This document shows positions 1 to 5,439 of a stretch of DNA of 6,241 nt, in pieces; the first letter of the stretch is position 1, and each line of letters opens with the position of its first letter. Below the pieces are notes generated by a model that was given only the letters and a program-made list of their open reading frames with translations, had not been told where the DNA came from and did no database searches. Both the position numbers and the translations under genes were made by a program. The stretch covers positions 27,183-33,423 of the forward strand of contig DDSL01000091.1 of assembly GCA_002343825.1 (NCBI GenBank), read 5' to 3'. This DNA comes from Chthonomonas sp. UBA2391 (lineage in GTDB: Bacteria > Armatimonadota > Fimbriimonadia > Fimbriimonadales > Fimbriimonadaceae).

Positions 1-1
1 A

Positions 2-820
2 GTATGGGTAACCGGGAGCGTCAAGTCCCCGGGAGAATACCGTCTCTCAACCGCCTTGGATGCTTATCAAGCCGTGGCCCAAGCAGGCGGGATCGTTGAA
101 CTCGCCGACGAAGAATATGAGATCGCCGTCCGCCGCGGACCCGAACTCATTTCCCTTCCCCGAACTCCACAGCCCGATCAAGTCCAACTGCCACTCCAAG
201 CCGGAGACACCATTGTCGTCAGCCGCCGGGCGAGTATCCGCATCGCGGTGACGGGCGAAGTTCAGGATTCGGGTGAGTATCTCCTGCGTAGCGATTTCAG
301 CGTGAATAGCGCCATCGCCAAGGCGGGAGGAACCTTGCCGACGGGCACTCTCAGCAACGTGGTGGTCCTCCGCAAGGGGCAGATCTTCCGGGTCGATAGC
401 ACCGGCCCCTTCTTTGGAAAGCCTGCCACCGACTTTCCGCTCCAAGACGGAGATGTCGTCATCGTTCGGCGAAACGAGCGCGTGGTGATCGTTCTGGGTA
501 GCGTCAAGGATGCCGGGACCTATCCGCTAGAAGATGGCCAAGAGTATCGGGTCAGCGATATGCTGGCTCGGGCTGGGGGATTGGTGGAGCGAGGGACTTT
601 CCGCCGAGTTTTCTTGGCTCGACCTCAGCCGGATGGCAAGGTGAAAGTCATGGAGCTCAATCTCGATGAGTTCCTGAGAGACGGAAAGGAGGCCGCGAAC
701 CCGATGGTGCAAGCCGACGATATCCTGCTCTTCAACCCGAGCCGGAACCTCGCGATCCAGGATGTCAGCACGTTCCTCTCGCCCTTGATCCTGCTCGACT
801 CGCTCTTGCGGCGACGCTAA
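2..820 (+). CDS. SLBB-domain polysaccharide export protein, 5'-truncated by window edge
   Basis: The reading frame is open from the first bases of the window to a TAA stop at 818-820, so this is the C-terminal 272 residues of a longer protein. An in-frame TTG at 56 falls inside the first domain and is unlikely to be the true start. Three SLBB (soluble ligand-binding beta-grasp) repeats are visible, each with a G-x-V-x-x-x-G-x-Y opening, an AGG turn and a closing GD/DD-hydrophobic strand: about residues 1-74 (VTGSVKSPGEY, AQAGG, LQAGDTIVV), 80-155 (VTGEVQDSGEY, AKAGG, LQDGDVVIV) and 162-244 (VLGSVKDAGTY, ARAGG, VQADDILLF). The C-terminus is a hydrophobic segment (about 255-269) ending in three arginines. 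Such repeats are typical of Wza/OPX-type proteins that form the periplasmic and outer-membrane channel for capsule or exopolysaccharide. The N-terminal Poly_export domain and any lipoprotein signal would lie upstream, so the precise subfamily is unproven. Confidence 0.85.
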   Translation, partial: VWVTGSVKSPGEYRLSTALDAYQAVAQAGGIVELADEEYEIAVRRGPELISLPRTPQPDQVQLPLQAGDTIVVSRRASIRIAVTGEVQDSGEYLLRSDFSVNSAIAKAGGTLPTGTLSNVVVLRKGQIFRVDSTGPFFGKPATDFPLQDGDVVIVRRNERVVIVLGSVKDAGTYPLEDGQEYRVSDMLARAGGLVERGTFRRVFLARPQPDGKVKVMELNLDEFLRDGKEAANPMVQADDILLFNPSRNLAIQDVSTFLSPLILLDSLLRRR

Positions 821-1653
821 GCAGTAAATTCGAGGCTGATGTCGAGGTTGGGGGCGCTATGGGTGATCGCCCCCACGCTCAGGACATCGACCCCGGTTTC
901 CGCATAGGCGCGGATCGTCGAGGCGTTGAGGTTTCCGCTGGCTTCCAAGATCACGCGACCCTGGGTCTGGGTGACTGCTTGGCGGACCTGCTCGGGAGAC
1001 ATGTTATCGAGCATCACGACATTAGCCCCCGCGGCAATGGCTTCTTCGAGGTCTTCGAGTCGGGTGATCTCGATTTCGATTGGTACCAGGTGGCCCAGTG
1101 GGGCCCGGATCCGAGCCACCGCCTCGGTGATCGAAGGAGAAGCGGCCAGATGATTGTCCTTCAACATGACTGCATCGAAGAGACCCATCCGGTGGTTGAA
1201 CCCGCCGCCGCAGCGCACGGCGTACTTTTCAAGCGCTCGCAAGCCCGGGGTGGTCTTGCGGGTATCGACGATTTTGGCCCTCGTTCCTTTGACAAGGTCC
1301 ACCAGCTTTCGGGTGGAGGATGCAATTCCGCTGAGGTGGCCGAGAAAGTTGAGCGCCGTTCGCTCGGCGGTCAGGAGGGATCGGGTCCGGCCGGAAACGC
1401 TGGCCACGACATCCCCCGGTTTCACACGGTCGCCGTCGCCGAAGTGAAACTCGAACTCGACCCCCGGATCGACTAGGGCAGAGGCCACGCGGGCAACTTC
1501 AAGTCCGGCCACAACCCCGGCCGCTTTGACCAAGAACCGAGCCTGGCTTGTTTGGTCGGGTGGGATCGCCAGGGCCGAGAGATCTCCGGCTAGGCCGAGG
1601 TCTTCATCGAGAGCGATTCGGACCGCGCGTTCGACGAGGTGGGGGGCGATCAT
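817..1653 (-). CDS. nadC: nicotinate-nucleotide pyrophosphorylase (carboxylating), quinolinate phosphoribosyltransferase
   Basis: This cytoplasmic enzyme converts quinolinate and PRPP to nicotinate mononucleotide, CO2 and pyrophosphate, the entry into the common NAD pathway. At 278 residues it has normal family length. Diagnostic type II PRTase motifs appear in order: ERTALNFLGHLSGIA (97-111), DTRKTTPGLR (130-139), EKYAVRCGGGFNHR (142-155), KDNH (165-168), EIE (193-195), MLDN (214-217), EASGN (237-241) and LSVGAITHS (258-266). The conserved R98, R132, H154/R155, K165, E195 and D216 match the quinolinate/PRPP-binding residues known in the family, so it should be active. Its ATG lies in the ATGA overlap with the nadB stop. 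GAGGAG (minus strand, 1670-1665) sits 11 nt upstream inside nadB, which suggests translational coupling. Its TAG stop overlaps the convergent SLBB gene by 4 bp. Confidence 0.97.
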   Translation of the reverse strand: MIAPHLVERAVRIALDEDLGLAGDLSALAIPPDQTSQARFLVKAAGVVAGLEVARVASALVDPGVEFEFHFGDGDRVKPGDVVASVSGRTRSLLTAERTALNFLGHLSGIASSTRKLVDLVKGTRAKIVDTRKTTPGLRALEKYAVRCGGGFNHRMGLFDAVMLKDNHLAASPSITEAVARIRAPLGHLVPIEIEITRLEDLEEAIAAGANVVMLDNMSPEQVRQAVTQTQGRVILEASGNLNASTIRAYAETGVDVLSVGAITHSAPNLDISLEFTA

Positions 1654-3215
1654 AGGGGGACGAGCTCCTCTTCAAACTCCACCGCCCAGGTGTCAGCAGT
1701 GGAATCCCATCGGGTGCGGCTGTGACGCTTCAGTTCCGAATTCAGCTCTGGGTAGTCGCGTCGATAGTGAGCGCCCCGACTCTCTTTGCGGATCCGCGCA
1801 GCTTCTGTAATTGCCCAGCAGATGCGGGCTCGGTCGCGCAGGCGGCCGGGTCCTGCGGTCTCATAGATCGATTGAAATCGCGTCCTGGCTTCCAATAGTC
1901 CGGCTTCATTTCGGACCAGCCCGACAAGATCCCACATGGTTGTCCGCATCTCGGCCACCAGCCCTGGATCGGGGTCGTCGGCCAGTCGAAAATCTTGGTT
2001 GTGATACGGGTTGGGGAGCGGCGGTTCGGTGTGGTCTAGGCCTAGGATGCTCTGACCAACCCTCTTTCCAAAGACCACGGCTTCGAGGAGTGAATTAGAG
2101 GCCAACCGGTTGGCGCCGTGGACACCGGTCGAGCTCACCTCTCCGCAAGCCCAGAGTCCGCTGACCGAGCTTCTTCCGTCCAGATCGACGGAGACTCCGC
2201 CCATGTGATAGTGCGCGGCGGGGACGATCGGAATGGGTTCGCGTCGGGGGTCGATGCCGATCTCCATGCAGCCATTAAACACGGTCGGGAACCGCTCGGG
2301 GAAGGATTCTCCAACGGCTGCGCGCGCGTCAAGGGCGGGGGTTCGGCCCTCCGCCAAGGCACTCCAAACTCCGCGGGCCACGATGTCGCGAGGGGCGAGT
2401 TCGGCGGCAGGATGGATCGGCACCATGAACCGTTGGCCAGTTTCATCGATCAGATGGGCTCCCGCACCCCGCAGAGCCTCCGTGACCAAGGGGAGCGGAT
2501 CGTGAACGGAGCGGAGCGCGGTGGGGTGAAACTGGACGAACTCCAGATCGCTCATGACGGCTCCAAGTCGCGCGGCGAGGGCCAATCCGTCGGCGGTCGC
2601 TTCGGGCGGGTTGGTGGTGTAACGATAAAGTTGACCCGCGCCCCCGGTGGCTAGGACGATCGCTCGGGTTTGGAAAAAGATGAGCCGGTCACCCTCGACC
2701 ACCACGACTCCCCCGACCGCGCCATTGGCATCGAGGTCGATCTTGAGGGCCCGGGCGTTTTCATGGATTGTGATATTTGGGGCGCGTTGAGCGGCGAGGG
2801 CCAGGGCGCGGACGAGTTCTCGTCCGGTTGCGTCTTTGTTGGCGTGGAGTACGCGCGGATGGGCATGGGCGGCTTCGCGGGCCAGCTCAAAGTTGCCATC
2901 GCTATCGAGATCAAAGCGGGTGCCGATATCGGCGAGGAACTGCACCGCGTCGCGGGCCTCCTCGGTGAGGACTTCGGTGACTTCGGGTTCGCTCAGCCCT
3001 GCCCCGGCATGAAGTGTGTCGGCGGCGTGGAGCTTGGGCGAATCATAGTCGGCAATCGCGGCCGCCAATCCCCCCTGGGCCCAAACGCTACTCGATCCGC
3101 TGACCAGAGTAGCCTTGGTGATGACGTGGACCTTTTGGCCCGCGCATTCCAGCGCGGTTGAGAGTCCGGCGATCCCCGAACCTAGCACCACGACGTCAGC
3201 AACGATGATCTCCAT
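1650..3215 (-). CDS. nadB: L-aspartate oxidase
   Basis: This FAD-dependent enzyme oxidises L-aspartate to iminoaspartate (with O2 or fumarate as acceptor), the first step of de novo NAD synthesis. The 521 residues show the Rossmann FAD motif VVVLGSGIAGLS (8-19), the flavin-contacting WAQGGLAAAI (45-54), E114 and the HANKDATGRE stretch (124-133), QFHPTAL (228-234), APRDIVAR with R276 (274-281), AHYHMGG (334-340), and GEVSSTGVHGANRLASNSLLE (358-378, key residues H366 and R370). The C-terminal helical domain contains ESRGAHYRRDYP (478-489). The HGANR/SNSLLE signature together with the ESRG-HYRxDYP tail points to NadB rather than the related fumarate reductase or succinate dehydrogenase flavoproteins. 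It is the first gene of an operon with nadC (ATGA overlap). No clear Shine-Dalgarno precedes the ATG; a perfect palindrome directly abuts it. nadA is not in the window. Confidence 0.96.
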   Translation of the reverse strand: MEIIVADVVVLGSGIAGLSTALECAGQKVHVITKATLVSGSSSVWAQGGLAAAIADYDSPKLHAADTLHAGAGLSEPEVTEVLTEEARDAVQFLADIGTRFDLDSDGNFELAREAAHAHPRVLHANKDATGRELVRALALAAQRAPNITIHENARALKIDLDANGAVGGVVVVEGDRLIFFQTRAIVLATGGAGQLYRYTTNPPEATADGLALAARLGAVMSDLEFVQFHPTALRSVHDPLPLVTEALRGAGAHLIDETGQRFMVPIHPAAELAPRDIVARGVWSALAEGRTPALDARAAVGESFPERFPTVFNGCMEIGIDPRREPIPIVPAAHYHMGGVSVDLDGRSSVSGLWACGEVSSTGVHGANRLASNSLLEAVVFGKRVGQSILGLDHTEPPLPNPYHNQDFRLADDPDPGLVAEMRTTMWDLVGLVRNEAGLLEARTRFQSIYETAGPGRLRDRARICWAITEAARIRKESRGAHYRRDYPELNSELKRHSRTRWDSTADTWAVEFEEELVPL

Positions 3216-3234
3216 GCGTTAACGCTGGAGTCTA
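3216..3234 (-). promoter_or_regulatory. putative nadBC promoter region with palindrome at the start codon
   Basis: GCGTTAACGC (3216-3225) is a perfect 10-bp palindrome that touches the nadB ATG. On the minus strand a TAGACT sequence (3234-3229) is a 4/6 match to a -10 box and would place transcription start at about 3222, giving a leader of only a few bases. No convincing -35 is present at the right distance. The palindrome would then overlap the start site, a position suited to a repressor. No known NAD repressor motif (NiaR, NrtR, NadQ) is recognised here, so this is suggestive only. Confidence 0.3.
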
Positions 3235-3266
3235 CGAGATTTCGGGACGGTAGGGTTTTTCTGCGC

Positions 3267-3300
3267 TCCTCACCGAATCCTCACAACTTGCCGCTACAAT
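3267..3300 (+). promoter_or_regulatory. putative response-regulator-controlled promoter (tandem direct repeat plus -10)
   Basis: TCCTCAC occurs at 3267-3273 and again at 3278-3284, an 11-bp period with a 4-bp spacer. TACAAT (3295-3300), a 5/6 -10 box, follows 10 nt after the second repeat. There is no good -35 hexamer at the expected place; the repeats occupy that region. The layout matches PhoB-type activated promoters, where a 7-4-7 direct repeat replaces the -35 box, and the gene downstream encodes an OmpR/PhoB-family regulator. A related repeat lies before the exported-protein gene at 5366-5384. Autoregulation is inferred, not shown. Confidence 0.55.
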
Positions 3301-3306
3301 CCGGAG

Positions 3307-3993
3307 GTGCGCGTCCTCCTCGTCGAAGATGATCCCGACATCGCCCAAGGGGTGCAGACCGCCTTGCGACGGGCGGGGTACGAAGTCGAATGGTGCGCGG
3401 ACGGGGACGCCGGGGAAGAAGCCGCGATGCTCCATTCGTTTGGCGTGATTCTCTTGGATTGGATGTTGCCTGGCCGTAGCGGGATTGAGATCTGCCGGAC
3501 CTTGCGCGAGATGGAGATCGCGACCCCGATTCTCATGTTGACGGCTCGTGACGCGGTGGCAGACCGGGTGGCCGGGCTCGATGGTGGGGCCGATGATTAC
3601 TTGGTCAAACCGTTTTCGGTCGAAGAGCTGCTGGCCCGAGTGCGAGCATTGGCCCGTCGTGAATCCGCGGTTCGATCGAGCGTGGTGCGGGTCGCGGATC
3701 TCGAAATCGATACCAAGGCCAGGATCGTGCGCCAAGCGGGCCAGGTCGTGAGCCTCACCCCCCGCGAACTGAGCTTGTTGGAGGCTCTCGCCCAGAACCC
3801 AGGAAGAGTTCTGACCCGCGAGGCGATCTTGGAACGGGTCTGGAACAACGACGAGGCCCTGCCCAACACGGTCAATTTTCATATGGCGAGCCTGAGGAAA
3901 AAGGTGGACCCTGCCGGGCGCCTCATCAGGACGGTGCACGGGCTTGGCTATACCCTTGAATCGAAGGAGGATCCCTCATCGCCGGATCGCTAG
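3307..3993 (+). CDS. OmpR/PhoB-family two-component response regulator
   Basis: This is a cytoplasmic DNA-binding regulator of 228 residues, the usual family length. The receiver domain (1-115) has acidic pocket D8/D9 (VEDDPD), phospho-acceptor D51 in DWMLPG, T79 in LTARD, and K101 in the KPF loop. The winged-helix Trans_reg_C domain (about 127-217) shows LTPRELSLLEAL (150-161), VLTREAILERVW (168-179), the recognition-helix stretch TVNFHMASLRKKV (188-200) and the terminal hairpin IRTVHGLGYTLE (207-218). All phosphorylation residues are present. GTG at 3307 is the only start that yields a complete receiver: the second codon already begins the first beta strand. It is abutted by GGAG with zero spacing and lies 6 nt after a TACAAT -10 box, so the transcript may be leaderless. 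It is followed immediately by the cognate kinase. CpxR, BaeR, QseB and PhoB are all of this fold; I do not assign an orthologue. Confidence 0.95.
   Translation: MRVLLVEDDPDIAQGVQTALRRAGYEVEWCADGDAGEEAAMLHSFGVILLDWMLPGRSGIEICRTLREMEIATPILMLTARDAVADRVAGLDGGADDYLVKPFSVEELLARVRALARRESAVRSSVVRVADLEIDTKARIVRQAGQVVSLTPRELSLLEALAQNPGRVLTREAILERVWNNDEALPNTVNFHMASLRKKVDPAGRLIRTVHGLGYTLESKEDPSSPDR
3964..3970 (+). promoter_or_regulatory. strong Shine-Dalgarno inside the regulator's 3' end, serving the kinase gene
   Basis: AAGGAGG lies within the last codons of the response regulator. It is 31 nt from the TTG at 4002, too far for normal use, but 7 nt from an in-frame ATC at 3978-3980. Its placement argues that the kinase begins at the non-canonical ATC rather than at TTG. 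Confidence 0.5.
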
Positions 3994-4001
3994 CCCGCCG
4001 C

Positions 4002-5384
4002 TTGGTTTGGTTCAATGCCCTCTACTTGGCTCTGGCCTTGATCGGGACGGCGGGACTCGTGGCGTGGGCCAGCCACCGGTCCTTGATGGCTACGGTGGAT
4101 CAGGATCTCTCGGCGCGCGCTCAGGATCTGGCCCGGATGGAGGGACCGGGTCCCGGTCCTGGGCGAGGAGGCATGGGTCGGGGGCGCCCCGAAGGTCCTC
4201 GGCGACCGTTAGGGCCCGATCTTCGCCCGATCTTGCTGGACCGAGACGGCAGCAACATCATGCGCGGCGACGAGCGCGGACCGATTGACCGGGACCTTTT
4301 TTTAGCTGCACTCCGCGGAGAGGAGACCCTGGAAACGCGGGTCGTTGATGGAGTGCCCACCCGAATTGTTTCGGTCCCCCGGCTCGACCGCGATGAGATC
4401 GTTGGGGCGGTCCAGATCTCGCGGGAGCTCGGGTCGTTCGATCTTGCGAGACGGGCTCAATTCGGGGCCATCGCCCTCGCGATTCCGCTGGTCGTTCTGG
4501 GTTCGATCCTCTTGGCCCGGAGGTTTTCGGGCCTGGTCTTGCGGCCACTTTCTCGGCTAACGGCGGCGGCGGAGCGGATCGCGGCTGCGCCCGAACGGTC
4601 GGAGGTGATTTCGATTGAAGATCGCGACGAGATTGGTCGACTCTCGGAGGCTCTCAACCGGATGACGAAGAGCCTGCAGGGGGCCAATCAAGCCCTCGCC
4701 GACTCTCTGGATCGTCAGCGACGGTTTACCAGTGATGCGGCCCACGAACTCCGCACCCCGCTCACGAGCATTGGATTAGCGGCCGAGAACGGACTCCACC
4801 CGAGCGCGACTCACGATGAGCAGGTCGCAAGTCTGCAAACCATCGACCGCCAAGCTCGGCAGATGACCCGACTCACCGAGCTCCTTTTGACCTTGGCCCG
4901 TTTGGACCACGCCCAAGAACCGCTGCCCCTCCAAGCCACCGGGGTCTGCGCCATGGTTGAGGAGGTGGCGGCTTCGCTGGGCCTTTCCTCGGACCCACGG
5001 TGGAGGAATGAAGTGGCCCCCGGCTTCTCGGCGATGGCCAATCCCGATGCGCTCCGCCAGATCTTGCGGAACTTGATCGAGAATGCAGCCGCTCATACCC
5101 CTGGGGATGGAAGGATCCTAGCCCGTTGGCGAAACGATCGTCTCGAGATCGCCGATTCTGGGCCCGGGATTGCCCCCGAGCATCTGGCTCACCTCTTTGA
5201 TCGGTTCTATCGCGTAGATGCTTCGCGGACGCGGCAGAGTGGTGGCTTTGGGCTAGGTTTGGCGATCGCCCGTTCCTTGGCTCAGGCCAGCCTCGCGACC
5301 TTGGGAGTCGAGAGCGAACAGGGGTCGGGAACGATTTTTTGGATTTCTTTCCCTGAGGGTGCCGATCTCATAACTTCCTCATAA
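4002..5384 (+). CDS. membrane sensor histidine kinase (HAMP-HisKA-HATPase_c)
   Basis: This inner-membrane kinase presumably phosphorylates the adjacent regulator. Numbered from TTG 4002 (460 residues): TM1 4-24; extracytoplasmic sensor about 25-152; TM2 about 154-172; HAMP 173-226 (RPLSRLTAAAERIA, DEIGRLSEALNRM); dimerisation/phospho-acceptor helix with FTSDAAHELRTPLTSI, H248; N-box QILRNLIENAAAHT with N361; G1 box DSGPGI (385-390); F box FDRFYRVD (399-406); G2 box GGFGLGLAI (414-422). All catalytic boxes are intact. The sensor carries a Gly/Pro/Arg-rich tract (48-72) followed by a segment (about 75-140) ending in IVGAVQIS, reminiscent of small periplasmic PDC/Cache-like sensors. The start is uncertain: TTG gives a protein that begins inside TM1, whereas an in-frame ATC at 3978 adds eight residues including Arg-Arg before TM1 and has a well-placed AAGGAGG; it would overlap the regulator gene by 16 bp. 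I list the conservative TTG start. There is no PAS domain, so this is not a PhoR-type kinase. Confidence 0.95.
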   Translation: MVWFNALYLALALIGTAGLVAWASHRSLMATVDQDLSARAQDLARMEGPGPGPGRGGMGRGRPEGPRRPLGPDLRPILLDRDGSNIMRGDERGPIDRDLFLAALRGEETLETRVVDGVPTRIVSVPRLDRDEIVGAVQISRELGSFDLARRAQFGAIALAIPLVVLGSILLARRFSGLVLRPLSRLTAAAERIAAAPERSEVISIEDRDEIGRLSEALNRMTKSLQGANQALADSLDRQRRFTSDAAHELRTPLTSIGLAAENGLHPSATHDEQVASLQTIDRQARQMTRLTELLLTLARLDHAQEPLPLQATGVCAMVEEVAASLGLSSDPRWRNEVAPGFSAMANPDALRQILRNLIENAAAHTPGDGRILARWRNDRLEIADSGPGIAPEHLAHLFDRFYRVDASRTRQSGGFGLGLAIARSLAQASLATLGVESEQGSGTIFWISFPEGADLITSS

Positions 5385-5401
5385 AAGCTTGGCAAGATAA
5401 A
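5366..5401 (+). promoter_or_regulatory. putative internal promoter/operator for the exported-protein gene
   Basis: CTCATAA is repeated at 5367-5373 and 5378-5384, an 11-bp period. With flanks, the halves read TCTCAT and TCCTCAT, close to the TCCTCAC pair before the response regulator. The second half includes the kinase stop codon (TAA, 5382-5384). A weak -10 candidate, GATAAA (5396-5401, 4/6), lies 13 nt downstream; CAAGAT (5393-5398, 3/6) lies at exactly 10 nt. I infer a second binding site for the same regulator, driving the downstream gene separately from the regulator-kinase message. Confidence 0.5.
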
Positions 5402-5423
5402 CCCAGCCGAGAGAGATCGGCGC

Positions 5424-5429
5424 AAGGAG
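5424..5429 (+). promoter_or_regulatory. ribosome binding site of the exported-protein gene
   Basis: AAGGAG is followed by a 10-nt spacer to the ATG at 5440, which settles the start and places a canonical Lys-Lys signal peptide at the N-terminus. A small 5-bp hairpin (GCCGA 5406-5410 with TCGGC 5417-5421) lies just upstream. Confidence 0.75.
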
Positions 5430-5439
5430 TACCAAGAAA

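Noticed and set aside
56..58. TTG at 56 as the start of the SLBB gene
   Set aside because: The frame continues upstream to base 2 and encodes the opening strand of the first SLBB repeat (VTGSVKSPGEY), so the gene starts outside the window.
859..1476. A 205-codon open frame on the plus strand opposite nadC
   Set aside because: It is a shadow of nadC: no recognisable domain, and the minus strand has every NadC catalytic motif.
2118..3161. Long plus-strand open frames opposite nadB
   Set aside because: They are GC-bias shadows; the minus-strand protein is unmistakably L-aspartate oxidase along its whole length.
3267..3300. Calling the regulator PhoB and the repeats a true pho box
   Set aside because: The half sites differ from CTGTCAT at key positions, the kinase lacks the PAS domain of PhoR, and there are no phosphate transport genes nearby. 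Only the geometry is PhoB-like.
3232..3939. A 235-codon minus-strand open frame covering the response regulator
   Set aside because: It lacks family features, while the plus strand encodes an intact receiver and winged-helix protein.
4143..4190. Palindromes in the kinase gene (8-bp arms at 4143-4159, GGGGCGCCCC at 4181-4190)
   Set aside because: Alternating Gly and Pro codons (GGN CCN) create inverted repeats automatically; there is no need for a regulatory explanation.
4297..4303. Run of seven T in the kinase gene as a phase-variation or slippage site
   Set aside because: The frame is intact through it, seven bases is short for phase variation, and no second frame of use follows a slip.
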